Assembly: GCF_000621125.1 (NCBI RefSeq)
Contig: NZ_KK211214.1
Span: 685,300-749,299 of the forward strand
Length of the DNA: 64,000 nt
Source of the DNA: Maribacter antarcticus DSM 21422
Lineage (GTDB): Bacteria > Bacteroidota > Bacteroidia > Flavobacteriales > Flavobacteriaceae
Direction: 5' to 3'
The position numbers were made by a program, and so were the translations under genes. This document shows positions 35,657-44,137 of this stretch, piece by piece. How positions within the stretch are numbered: position 1 is the stretch's first letter; each line of letters begins with the position of its first letter. The notes under the pieces are model-generated. The model had not been told where the DNA came from. It did not search any database and worked only from the letters and a program-made list of their open reading frames with translations.

Positions 35657-36141
35657 TATACCGTAGAAAACCATGTGCAGAAATATGCAATCTTAGAGAG
35701 GAGGATCTTATCGAATTAGAAGCGAGTGCCGTAGGGTTGAATCATGTGGATGTAGATGGTAACGATGGTTGTATGGTAAATGGAGCTGGTCTTGCAATGG
35801 CGACAATGGATTTGATTAAGATAGCCGGTGGAGAGCCTGCCAATTACTTGGACGTTGAAGGTACTGCGGATGCTAAAAGGATTGAATAGGATTTTCGTAT
35901 CCTCTTGACGGATAAAGCTGTTAAAGCGGTTTTAGTTAATATTTTTGGTGACCTTGTAGTAAATGGTATTGTAGAAGCCTATAAATATATGGGAGACGCA
36001 ATGAATGTTCCAATTACCGTTCTCTTACAAGGCACCAATGCAATTATTGTAAAAGAGATTATAGATAATTCTGGACTTGCGGTACATTCTGACGTAGAGT
36101 TTCAAGAGGCTGCTGTCAAGGTTAAGGAAGTTTTAGTCTAA
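35657..36141 (+). pseudogene. Decayed 3' third of sucC
   Basis: It aligns with 25911-26408 of the intact suc[33 protein letters not shown], then TAG at 35887 where sucC has GAG. It resumes with VLVNIFG, a small deletion removing GIVRCDRVAK, then VLLQGTNAIIVKEIIDNSG and a stop near the same place as the intact gene. The start codon, the ATP-grasp domain and the GGIVRCD loop are missing, so it cannot encode a working subunit. The nucleotide similarity is high but clearly below identity, meaning the duplication is old. Confidence 0.9.
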
Positions 36142-36164
36142 GATTAAAGCTTTATTGTACAAGG

Positions 36165-36200
36165 AAAAGGGATAGCGTTTTACAACGCTATCCCTTTTTT
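36165..36200 (+). terminator. Perfect terminator after the sucC fragment
   Basis: AAAAGGGATAGCGTT and AACGCTATCCCTTTT form a 15-bp perfect stem with loop TTAC and a T6 tract. It follows the fragment's stop by about 25 bases, the usual position for a sucC terminator. The following 36201-36418 shows no recognisable feature. Confidence 0.95.
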
Positions 36201-36560
36201 ATTTTTGTAAGAATAGATTTTTAGGAACCTTTGTTTGTGATGATCAATCTTCATGAAAACTTATGATTTTTGAACGAGTTCGGTTCGTAGTTAAAAGATG
36301 TTACTATTTTTTTATTTAAGTAGAGGGATAAAGTAGCAATTGAAAATCATCCTGTAATTGATAATGTCTATAGTGGTTTGTCGGCAAGCAGAAGAAAGCT
36401 GCTATTTCATAAAATTTATTAAAAAAATGTTAAAATCAAATTTTATTGTAACACTAGTGGTTTTCTAACGTCTTTTAAGTAATATATCATCAAATCAATT
36501 AATAATCAAATTTCGATAAACAGCGTCAATCAACGTTTCGGGATTAAAAACAAACAAGTC

Positions 36561-36896
36561 ATGAGAAAATTAAGTTATGTTATCGTAGCTGCAATGCTAT
36601 TTTCCACTGGTTCTATTTTAGCAACAACTACAGAGCTGCGAGAACCCACCACAAGTATTTCCGCACAGATTTACGAAATGTTATCCGATAATTCCTTTTC
36701 CGAAGGCGAATGTAATTCGACTGCTCAAGTACGGTTTACGCTAAATAGCGAGGCCCAAATCGTAGTACTTTCAGTAGAGACCGAGTCTCAGGATTTGGAA
36801 CGTTTCGTTAAATCTAGATTGAACTATAAAAAAATTGAAATTTCTAATGTGGAAGAGGGGAAACTGTACACGGTTCCCGTAAGAATTACTTTTTAA
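36561..36896 (+). CDS. Small secreted protein with TonB-C-like end, copy B
   Basis: The 111-residue protein differs from copy A by a handful of substitutions (for example LLSTG to LFSTG, FAEGE to FSEGE, NDEGQ to NSEAQ, SVD to SQD). Loss of the glycine in the DEG turn is the only change that might matter structurally. Both copies keep leader, start, signal peptide and terminator, so both are probably expressed. Confidence 0.7.
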   Translation: MRKLSYVIVAAMLFSTGSILATTTELREPTTSISAQIYEMLSDNSFSEGECNSTAQVRFTLNSEAQIVVLSVETESQDLERFVKSRLNYKKIEISNVEEGKLYTVPVRITF

Positions 36897-36915
36897 ACAT
36901 ATTTGAATTAGCTGG

Positions 36916-36950
36916 AAAATCCTAAGATGTTTGTCTTAGGATTTTTTTTT
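36916..36950. terminator. Bidirectional terminator, unit B
   Basis: It has the same stem as at 35606. The A-rich left flank gives a T run on the minus strand as well. The stop codon of the convergent DUF1456 gene (36936-36938) lies inside the right arm, so both genes share this hairpin. Confidence 0.85.
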
Positions 36951-37301
36951 GTTCTTATATTTTACATTCGGCACGGCCCTATCTACTTTTTTAAGTTGCC
37001 TAGCTTTAAAGCTTTTATCTTGTTCTGGTTTTTTTTCTAATTTTTGCTGTCCTAATAGTACATCTCCTGGGTTTTTTGGATTTTCTTTAGTGCCTCTTAA
37101 GTGTATCACCAATCCATTTAGGAAATTGCGTAAAACCTGATCGCCACATTCCATATAATTGGGGTGGTCCTCTTTTCTAAAGAATGCGCCTAACTCGCTC
37201 TTAGATATTTTAAAATCAACTAGGGCTAGAATGTCTATGATATCCTCATCCCTAAATTTTAATGCGACACGTAGTTTTTTAAAAACATCATTATTTGTCA
37301 T
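36936..37301 (-). CDS. DUF1456 (YehS-like) protein
   Basis: The 121-residue cytosolic protein has two DUF1456 repeats: NNDVFKKLRVALKFRDEDI with ILALVDFKISKSELGAFFRKEDHPNY, then CGDQVLRNFLNGLVIHLRG. A lysine-rich tail follows. E. coli YehS is the named relative; the function is unknown. The C-terminal KNKKKS is encoded by the A-tract and stem of the shared terminator, which suggests the tail was shaped by that junction. Confidence 0.88.
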   Translation of the reverse strand: MTNNDVFKKLRVALKFRDEDIIDILALVDFKISKSELGAFFRKEDHPNYMECGDQVLRNFLNGLVIHLRGTKENPKNPGDVLLGQQKLEKKPEQDKSFKARQLKKVDRAVPNVKYKNKKKS

Positions 37302-37434
37302 AGATTTCTAGTTTTTCGCAAGATATTATAATTTGGACAAAGGTACGCTACCGGTTAAATAAATGCTAGTCCAGTATTCGATTAACAGTTTTTAGAGGTT
37401 ATCTAAATAGCTGTAAACTAGTTATTACTGGATT

Positions 37435-37823
37435 ATGAACACTCAAAAATAAAAATTAAGGATATTTTCAGAAATGATTTCTTTTGCCAAGGTTGATCAT
37501 ACTATCAAGCAAGCTGAGTATGATTATTTTTTTAATGTGTCACAGCAGCTAGGGGGTGCGTAAAACCGTGTTCAATGAGTTGTTTAAAACTGAAGCCGAA
37601 CATGTGATACTAAATCACAAGCAGCCTGTTTGGTGCAGTTTAGCCGTCTTATTTTGCTTATGTATGTAGATGATACCCAAAACTTAATAAAATACGGCGT
37701 ATGCATAATATTAGACTTGCAATGGGTTTTCTGCTATCTGCCATACAGCAAGTGTTGTCCATTATGCATTAGTATCCAAATAGGGTTGTCACGACGGAAG
37801 TTATTATTTCTATTTTAAGGCAC
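37435..37823 (+). pseudogene. TerB-family protein pseudogene
   Basis: Fragments appear in the order of an intact Bacteroidota TerB-like protein. They are MNTQK, stop, KLRIFSEMISFAKVDHTIKQ, YFFNVSQQLG, stop; in another frame TVFNELFKTEAEHV; then QFSRLILLMYVDD, IRLAMGFLLSAIQQVL and finally NRVVTTEVIISILR. At least two nonsense codons and several frameshifts are present. The stretches 37302-37434 and 37824-38060 hold nothing else recognisable. Confidence 0.65.
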
Positions 37824-38063
37824 ATTACAACTAAAACCTTCAACTTTTCTACCTTCGTTTTGTTGGTATTCGTAAAGACTTTTCTGTCTTAGGGTGAAAT
37901 TACCGTAGATACGGTTCATCTAACCAATCATTTTGCAATCACTGCTTGTTGCAGTTCTTAAAACTTCAGAGTTGTTTATTCGTCAGTAGTATCTCCGATT
38001 TGTGCGTTTACCATCTTTTATGTTATAAAATAAGACAAAAAGGCAGTTTTTTGTTATGTTAAA

Positions 38064-38078
38064 ATGACAAAAAGTCAT
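38064..38078. promoter_or_regulatory. Inverted repeat upstream of Hsp20
   Basis: ATGAC-AAAAA-GTCAT is a perfect palindrome 75 bases upstream of the Hsp20 start, within the likely promoter region. It could be an operator for a heat-shock regulator. No -7 element of the usual type is obvious downstream. Confidence 0.4.
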
Positions 38079-38152
38079 ATTTACAGCGATGGTATGGGAT
38101 TTGACTTGGTGAGAGTGTAATAAATGTTTAACCGTATTAAAAAAATATAATT

Positions 38153-38578
38153 ATGAGTTTAATTAAAAGAAATGATATGTTATTCCCTTCACTAATGAAC
38201 GAGATTTTTAAGCCCGATTGGTTTGGTGGAATGGATGATTCTAAGTTTTCAACTCCAGCAGTGAATATCATCGAAAACGAGACAGGTTTTGAATTAGAAC
38301 TCGCTGTTCCCGGAAGGGCCAAAGAAGATTTCCATATTGATGTCGATACTAATGTGCTTACTGTTTCGGCAGAGGTAAGGACTGAAAAGGAAACTGAGAA
38401 TATACATTATACCCGTAGGGAGTTTGCCTACAAATCCTTTAAAAGAGCATTTACCCTTGCGGATTCTATTAATGGTAATGAAATTAAAGCTGACTATGTA
38501 AACGGAATTTTAAAGTTTACGTTACCAAAAAAGGAGGAAGCTTTACCAAAACCGAAAAGAAGAATTGAATTGAGTTAG
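38153..38578 (+). CDS. Small heat shock protein (Hsp20/alpha-crystallin)
   Basis: The 141-residue ATP-independent holdase chaperone has an N-terminal arm with FPSLMNEIF. The alpha-crystallin domain covers about 38-128 (PAVNIIENETGFELELAVPG, YTRREFAYKSFKRAFTL), with the signature NGILKFTLPK. The C-terminal tail RRIELS carries an I-x-L version of the I-x-I oligomer motif. It is single-gene, with its own terminator. Confidence 0.95.
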   Translation: MSLIKRNDMLFPSLMNEIFKPDWFGGMDDSKFSTPAVNIIENETGFELELAVPGRAKEDFHIDVDTNVLTVSAEVRTEKETENIHYTRREFAYKSFKRAFTLADSINGNEIKADYVNGILKFTLPKKEEALPKPKRRIELS

Positions 38579-38650
38579 AGGTAAAATAAAATTAATTTAA
38601 CAAGTGGAGAACGTGCACTTTTAAATTTTAGTTTGGTTGGTTAGTTGATG

Positions 38651-38681
38651 AAAGTGTCTTGAGAAATCAAGACACTTTTTT
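38651..38681 (+). terminator. Intrinsic terminator after Hsp20
   Basis: AAAGTGTCTTGA and TCAAGACACTTT form a perfect 12-bp stem with a GAAA tetraloop and T tract. Confidence 0.95.
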
Positions 38682-39086
38682 ATGTTTATCTAAAAAATAA
38701 AACTAGATTTTTAGATTTTAAAAAAGGTATAAATCGCATTTCGTTTTTATTTGACTCTTACTTTAAACTATTAAATCTGAGTGAAGTTTTGAGAGTTTTT
38801 CATACATAAAAATGGGAGAGAGGAAGGGTTATTTCATCGGTTAGTTTGATTCGAAAATCGGTTCAAAATAGCGATAAGTAGCCCTTATTTTTGGTTGTAT
38901 TTTCAATGTGATATGCAGCCTGTTTTTAAGTCAAAATAATAGCGTAAATTTAATCTAAACAGATGTGTAATGCTTCCTAAAAGGATACTCTCTTTTACGA
39001 GGATAACAATCTTTTTTTTACACCTTTGACGACAGTTCACTTTGTATAAAATCCCTATATTCTATTTGTTAATCACTTAGAATTAA

Positions 39087-39108
39087 ATTTTTAGACTTGT
39101 CTAAAAAT
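39087..39108. promoter_or_regulatory. 22-bp palindrome, DtxR/Fur-like box
   Basis: ATTTTTAGAC and GTCTAAAAAT are perfect inverted arms with a central TT. Size and AT-rich outer halves resemble metal-dependent repressor boxes of the DtxR/MntR type. No gene starts nearby on either strand. Confidence 0.5.
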
Positions 39109-39116
39109 AATATTAG

Positions 39117-39131
39117 TTCGTTGTAAACGAA
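39117..39131. promoter_or_regulatory. Short palindrome TTCGTT-GTA-AACGAA
   Basis: These perfect 6-bp arms around GTA begin 9 bases after the preceding palindrome. The pair together suggests a former promoter or operator region. Confidence 0.35.
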
Positions 39132-39211
39132 TATGTTAATAGTATATATATTAATTAAAAGATTAGGTATTGTTGAAACTGACTATTTATTCCCCTTATC
39201 CTCCAAATAAA

Positions 39212-41203
39212 CTAGGCCTCTTGCTCTTGTAGCGCTTTTATTTCATCCCTTAGTTTTGCAGCTTGCATAAAATCGAGTTCTTTAGCAGCTTTTTCCATGG
39301 CTTTTCTTTTCTCGCGAATTATCTTCTCAATTTGCTCTTTTGTAAGGTATTCTAAATCGGGTTCCGCAGCTCTTAATTCTTCTTTTTTGAAGTGGTACGT
39401 AGAGACTGAATTTTTACTAAGAACATTGTCCAGATTTTTGTTCAGTGCCGTAGGTGTAATATTGTGTTTAACGTTGTACGCAATCTGTTTTTCTCTACGG
39501 TAATTTGTTTGGTCAATGGTTTTTTGCATACTTGCCGTTACCTTGTCCGCGTACATAATAGCTCTTCCGTTTAAGTTTCTCGCAGCGCGACCCACCGTCT
39601 GTGTGAGTGATCTATTACTACGTAAAAAACCTTCTTTGTCGGCATCTAAGATAGCGACCAAAGATACCTCTGGGAGATCCAATCCTTCCCTTAAAAGATT
39701 GACGCCAATTAGCACATCAAAAATACCTTTTCTCAAATCCTGCATAATTTCTACACGTTCCAAAGTATCTACATCGCTATGGATGTATCTGCAGCGTACG
39801 CTAATTCTATCCAAGTATTTTGCCAATTCTTCAGCCATACGTTTTGTAAGGGTGGTGACCAGCGTCCGTTCGTCTTTTTCTACACGTAGGTGTATTTCCT
39901 CCACTAAATCGTCTATTTGATTTAGGCTGGGTCTTACTTCTATAATAGGGTCTAAAAGCCCGGTTGGTCTAATCAATTGCTCTACAAATACACCTTGGCT
40001 CAGTTGTAGTTCGTAATCCGCAGGAGTTGCACTCACGTACAGCACTTGGTTCTGAAGCGCTTCAAACTCTTCAAATTTTAGCGGTCTATTGTCCATAGCA
40101 GCTGGCAGACGAAATCCGTAATCTACTAAATTGACCTTTCGCGATCGGTCGCCCCCATACATAGCGTGTACTTGGGGAAGAGTCACATGACTTTCATCGA
40201 TGACCATAAGGTAATCATCTGGAAAATAATCTAAAAGGCAAAAAGGTCTGGTGCCCGGTTCCCTGCCATCCAAATACCTAGAATAGTTTTCTATTCCCGA
40301 ACAATACCCAAGTTCGCGTATCATTTCTAAATCAAAATTGGTACGTTCCTCCAATCGCTTTGACTCTAAGGGTTTTCCTATTTCCTTAAAATAGTCGATT
40401 TGTTTTACAAGGTCGTCTTGAATGTTATGTATGGCGCCTTGAAGGATGTCTGGGGAGGTAACAAACATGTTAGCTGGATAAATGTTCAAAGTTTGATACA
40501 CTTCGATTACCGTGTTGTTAAAAGGATCAAAGGCTTCTATTTCCTCTACCTCGTCTCCAAAAAAGTGTATGCGGAAGGCATGGTCGGCATAACTGGGGAA
40601 CACATCTACAACGTCACCTTTTACTCTAAAATTACCATTTCTAAAGTCTGCTGTTGTCCTAGAATACAAACTTTGTACAAGTTGGTGTAAGAATTTAGTC
40701 CTCGCAATTACCTGGTCTTTTTCTATGGTAATTACATTTTTTTGAAATTCTACAGGATTTCCTATACCATAAAGGCAGGATACGGAGGCCACTACTAGTA
40801 CATCTCTTCTTCCTGATAGTAATGAGGACGTTGTACTAAGTCTTAGTTTTTCTATATCCTCATTTATAGATAAATCCTTTTCAATATATACGCCACTACT
40901 AGGAATAAATGCCTCGGGCTGATAATAATCATAATAGGAAACAAAATACTCAACAGCATTATCAGGAAAAAACTGCTTAAACTCAGAATACAGCTGCGCT
41001 GCCAATGTTTTATTATGTGCAAGTAATAAGGTTGGTTTTTGTACCTCTTCTATGACGTTGGCAACGGTAAATGTCTTTCCTGAGCCCGTTACGCCAAGAA
41101 GCGTTTGATATTTTTCTCCTTGGTTCAGACCTTTGGTAAGTTCTTTAATAGCATTAGGCTGGTCACCTGTAGGTTTGAATTCTGATACAATCTTAAACTT
41201 CAT
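39212..41203 (-). CDS. uvrB: UvrABC system protein B
   Basis: The DNA-damage recognition helicase of nucleotide excision repair is about 663 residues with start MKFKIVSEF. Walker A is GVTGSGKTFT. The beta-hairpin region is YYDYYQPEAFIP, helicase motifs include DYLMVIDESH and the TVGRAARN (motif VI), and the C-terminal UVR motif is MQAAKLRDEI. The start five codons upstream in frame is rejected because it overlaps the promoter element. uvrA is not in the window. Confidence 0.98.
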   Translation of the reverse strand: MKFKIVSEFKPTGDQPNAIKELTKGLNQGEKYQTLLGVTGSGKTFTVANVIEEVQKPTLLLAHNKTLAAQLYSEFKQFFPDNAVEYFVSYYDYYQPEAFIPSSGVYIEKDLSINEDIEKLRLSTTSSLLSGRRDVLVVASVSCLYGIGNPVEFQKNVITIEKDQVIARTKFLHQLVQSLYSRTTADFRNGNFRVKGDVVDVFPSYADHAFRIHFFGDEVEEIEAFDPFNNTVIEVYQTLNIYPANMFVTSPDILQGAIHNIQDDLVKQIDYFKEIGKPLESKRLEERTNFDLEMIRELGYCSGIENYSRYLDGREPGTRPFCLLDYFPDDYLMVIDESHVTLPQVHAMYGGDRSRKVNLVDYGFRLPAAMDNRPLKFEEFEALQNQVLYVSATPADYELQLSQGVFVEQLIRPTGLLDPIIEVRPSLNQIDDLVEEIHLRVEKDERTLVTTLTKRMAEELAKYLDRISVRCRYIHSDVDTLERVEIMQDLRKGIFDVLIGVNLLREGLDLPEVSLVAILDADKEGFLRSNRSLTQTVGRAARNLNGRAIMYADKVTASMQKTIDQTNYRREKQIAYNVKHNITPTALNKNLDNVLSKNSVSTYHFKKEELRAAEPDLEYLTKEQIEKIIREKRKAMEKAAKELDFMQAAKLRDEIKALQEQEA

Positions 41204-41207
41204 CTTG

Positions 41208-41215
41208 CAAAAATA
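41208..41215 (-). promoter_or_regulatory. uvrB -7 element, probable leaderless start
   Basis: Read on the minus strand this is TATTTTTG, ending only 4 bases before the uvrB ATG. With a normal -7 spacing, transcription would begin at or next to the start codon, giving an mRNA with no leader. Confidence 0.5.
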
Positions 41216-41303
41216 CAAAACGACGTTTCAGAAATGTATGCCATTGCATTTAATTATAGCTTGAAATGAAATACGTTTAGGTGCGTTTAAAAGAAATTCC
41301 CGT

Positions 41304-44012
41304 TTATCGTTTTAAAGAAAAATGACCCTTTAGCTCCTTACCGTCTGCTAGCTTTATTTTGAACCAATAGTCATCTTCTGGCAATGGCCCCGAGTTCCAG
41401 GTTCCGTTCCATGTTGGGTTACCCTCGTTTAAATGTGCAACTAGTTTACCATACTTATCAAAAATGGTAATCGAGGAGTTTGTTTTAAAATTCTCATCCA
41501 TACCTATGAGCCGCCAGTGATCATTGATTCCGTCTCCATTTGGAGTAAAAAATTTAGGATATCCAATTACGGCAGTTTTTTCTAAGGTATTTCCACAGCC
41601 GTTTTTATCCCGAACGGTAACTTCGTAAACACCTGGGGAAAGGTTATCAAAAAAATTATCGACTTGGAAACTCACACCATCAATTGCGTACTCGTAATCA
41701 CCATCTCCTTCTGCGAATACTTGTATTGTATTATTTTCTACCAAGTCTTCTACTTCTATTTGGTTTATGGTAGCTGGATTGGAAGGGGAAACCATAAATG
41801 TAAAAGTGTACTCGCATGTTGAATTGGTATCCTGACTGGGGTAGCTAAATCCTACAGTTAGGTTATACATTCCTATTTCAGGCACCATTAAGCTTGACGC
41901 TGTGCTAATAATTTCTTCTGTACCTCCTGAAATTTTCGTCCAGCTATACAAATCAAAGCCTTCTGGAGCTTTAATGGTTAGGTTTGGCTCATTGGTGCAC
42001 AGTAGGTAGTTTTCCTGTAGTTCAACAGTTGGTGTAGGATTTACGATTAAGTTGATGTTGACTATATTTTCACACTGGTTGTCATTTTCCAAACGGGCAT
42101 AAATTAATGCTGTAGTACTTTCAGGCGTTTGATTTAGTGAATTTTCTTCCAGGGTGGCATCTTCAAGGGTGCTGTAGAAGGAAACTTCGAAGCCCGAAAA
42201 TTGATTCATTGCTAAGGCAGTTAGGTCAAATACCGATACTAGTTCCGAGTCTTCAGGGTCTAAATCACACTCATAAACTGTAATTGAATTTTCAGATAAA
42301 AATGGGATGGGTATGATTTCTAATTCTAAGGCCCCTATATTTGAACAGCCTTCTTCGTTCACTATTTGGTAATATAGGGTTTGGTTAAAAGGTATGCTAT
42401 TTGTGTAGTTTCGGGTGTTTTCTATAGCTAAGTTATTTTCTCTATCCATAACAGATTCATAAAACGTATAGGTATCTGGCGAACTATTGGTGAGCTGATT
42501 GAGGTTTATGGAGGTAATCCCATCCGAGCTATTACTGTCTATATCACATTGCTTAAGATGTAGTATACCACCTTCCGGTTTTGGTCGCAGCAGAATCAAT
42601 GCTTCACCAATAACTGGGCATTCTTGAGGGTCGGAAAATATGATTTCCAGCTGATATCTACCTGCATCTATCTGTTCGGAAACATCAATTTGTAATCTGG
42701 CACCATCCGGATTGTTAAATGGTACGCCGTCTTTTGACCAGTTGTACGCTGCTCCTGAAATCGCCTCTGTTTCTAAGGCAAAGGCTTCTCCTTCGCACAG
42801 TTCTAAAAAGTTAGTGGTATTGCCGTTTTCATCAACGATAAGATCTGTTTTGTCAAAAAATGACTGTATAAATGGTGGTAGCCCTTGTGTTCCTGTTTTT
42901 CCATTTAGTGAAATGGACCTATGGGCATAATCAGCGGCTATTCCTTTAAGATCTGGGCTATTGATGACGCTCAGAAAGGGGGTTCCGTTATTATAATCAT
43001 TGGATAACGTGCGATAAATTTTTCCGTTACTACCAATTTGAAGAGCCCCTCTAAAAATAGGCTTACGGTCTAATTCTACTTGTGAATTTTGAATATTTTG
43101 GGCTAAAACATCAAATTGGACGAGGAGCGAAACGTAGCTTTCATTTTCTAAAAACTGCGTAGTGTGGGTGTACAAGTACTGCCCTTTAGGAGAAAACTCA
43201 ATACCATAAGGCAGCTGGTCGGTTCCATTGATAGAAAGTTGTCTTTGATTAGAAAATAGACCACTTTCCGAATCAAAATCATATAACTGAAGACCATAGA
43301 ACATATTAGCACTAGCCATCATTGCTCCGTTCGGCGCAAATTTTAATGCTCCCCTAGGGTCTTCTATTTGTAAATCTGGAAACCTTGTTTTTATCGATGT
43401 TTCTGTAACACCAGCGGTGTTTATCTCAAAAGCGTGGTACGTATCAAACATGGGTAGCCTACCGTTTTCAGAGGCCAAAGTAATTACCCAGATAGATTTA
43501 TCGAAACAATTCTTTCTTACAGCAGCAATTTTTTCGGAGCAGTCTTGTAAAAGTCTACGATTCTTTTCAATTACGGCTCCATTACCATCATTACGCGAAA
43601 TATCAACAGTAGAGTAATTAAGACCTCTATCTGGATCGCCATCAAAAACTGAAGTATCTACAGTAAATATATAGTAGATGTTGGGGTCTTCTGGCTTTGG
43701 TACAATGATGGCCGACTGTGTACTGGAGGGGTCACCATATAAACCGTTACCATTCTCCATGATATTATGGTTTCTGTCATACACTAAAATACCATCGGTG
43801 TAAAACAATAGGTCGCCAAAGGGGTTTGAAATGGTGGCGCAACCTTCAAAGGTGTTCAGTCGGCCGTCTGTAAGCGCGTTGACACTACCATCATTATTAA
43901 ATTGGAGTCCAGCTTGCTCTCCAAAGTACCAATTTGACGTCTCACCTTGTCCCCAAAATATAAATGGGAACATGAAACCGATTAGGAAAACTAAGGGTCT
44001 TATTTTGTTCAT
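41304..44012 (-). CDS. T9SS type B sorting-domain surface protein (902 aa)
   Basis: A signal peptide is followed by a large N-terminal region of about 400 residues with NWYFGEQAGLQFNNDGSV and repeated YYIFTVDT and GALKFAPNGA blades. This is a beta-propeller-like family common in flavobacteria. Ig/PKD-like modules follow in the middle (AISGAAYNWSKDGV, CDLDPEDSELVSVFDLT). The C-terminal 80 residues are the gliding-motility-associated sorting domain: FFTPNGDGINDHWRL, ITIFDKYGKLV and DDYWFKIKL. That tail sends proteins through the type IX secretion system to the cell surface or outside. The ligand and role are unknown. Confidence 0.9.
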   Translation of the reverse strand: MNKIRPLVFLIGFMFPFIFWGQGETSNWYFGEQAGLQFNNDGSVNALTDGRLNTFEGCATISNPFGDLLFYTDGILVYDRNHNIMENGNGLYGDPSSTQSAIIVPKPEDPNIYYIFTVDTSVFDGDPDRGLNYSTVDISRNDGNGAVIEKNRRLLQDCSEKIAAVRKNCFDKSIWVITLASENGRLPMFDTYHAFEINTAGVTETSIKTRFPDLQIEDPRGALKFAPNGAMMASANMFYGLQLYDFDSESGLFSNQRQLSINGTDQLPYGIEFSPKGQYLYTHTTQFLENESYVSLLVQFDVLAQNIQNSQVELDRKPIFRGALQIGSNGKIYRTLSNDYNNGTPFLSVINSPDLKGIAADYAHRSISLNGKTGTQGLPPFIQSFFDKTDLIVDENGNTTNFLELCEGEAFALETEAISGAAYNWSKDGVPFNNPDGARLQIDVSEQIDAGRYQLEIIFSDPQECPVIGEALILLRPKPEGGILHLKQCDIDSNSSDGITSINLNQLTNSSPDTYTFYESVMDRENNLAIENTRNYTNSIPFNQTLYYQIVNEEGCSNIGALELEIIPIPFLSENSITVYECDLDPEDSELVSVFDLTALAMNQFSGFEVSFYSTLEDATLEENSLNQTPESTTALIYARLENDNQCENIVNINLIVNPTPTVELQENYLLCTNEPNLTIKAPEGFDLYSWTKISGGTEEIISTASSLMVPEIGMYNLTVGFSYPSQDTNSTCEYTFTFMVSPSNPATINQIEVEDLVENNTIQVFAEGDGDYEYAIDGVSFQVDNFFDNLSPGVYEVTVRDKNGCGNTLEKTAVIGYPKFFTPNGDGINDHWRLIGMDENFKTNSSITIFDKYGKLVAHLNEGNPTWNGTWNSGPLPEDDYWFKIKLADGKELKGHFSLKR

Positions 44013-44068
44013 AGCGCACTCGATAGCCCTACAATATAATTAAAATAGGTCTTTGAACACTACGTATA

Positions 44069-44081
44069 CCTAGTAAATAGG
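44069..44081. promoter_or_regulatory. CCTAGTAAATAGG element upstream of the 902-aa gene
   Basis: This near-palindromic word lies about 55 bases upstream of the surface-protein start. A related word, CCCTACTAAATACAGGG, occurs twice upstream of the 1041-residue surface protein. A shared regulator is possible but unproven. Confidence 0.3.
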
Positions 44082-44137
44082 AAAAACGAATGATGCATTT
44101 GATAACCTTCACTAAAAATAAAGGAATACGATGCGGT

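Larger units (their letters stand above)
36419..36959. repeat. Direct repeat unit B (small secreted gene with leader and terminator)
   Basis: This is the second copy of the unit at 35121-35649, in the same orientation, with a slightly longer leader. The end of the repeat overlaps the 3' end of the convergent DUF1456 gene. Confidence 0.92.
38682..39211. other. Gene-free stretch between Hsp20 and uvrB
   Basis: This interval of about 530 bases between two convergent genes has no credible reading frame. It is AT-rich and contains the two palindromes listed next, which look like regulator sites without a gene to regulate. Confidence 0.7.
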
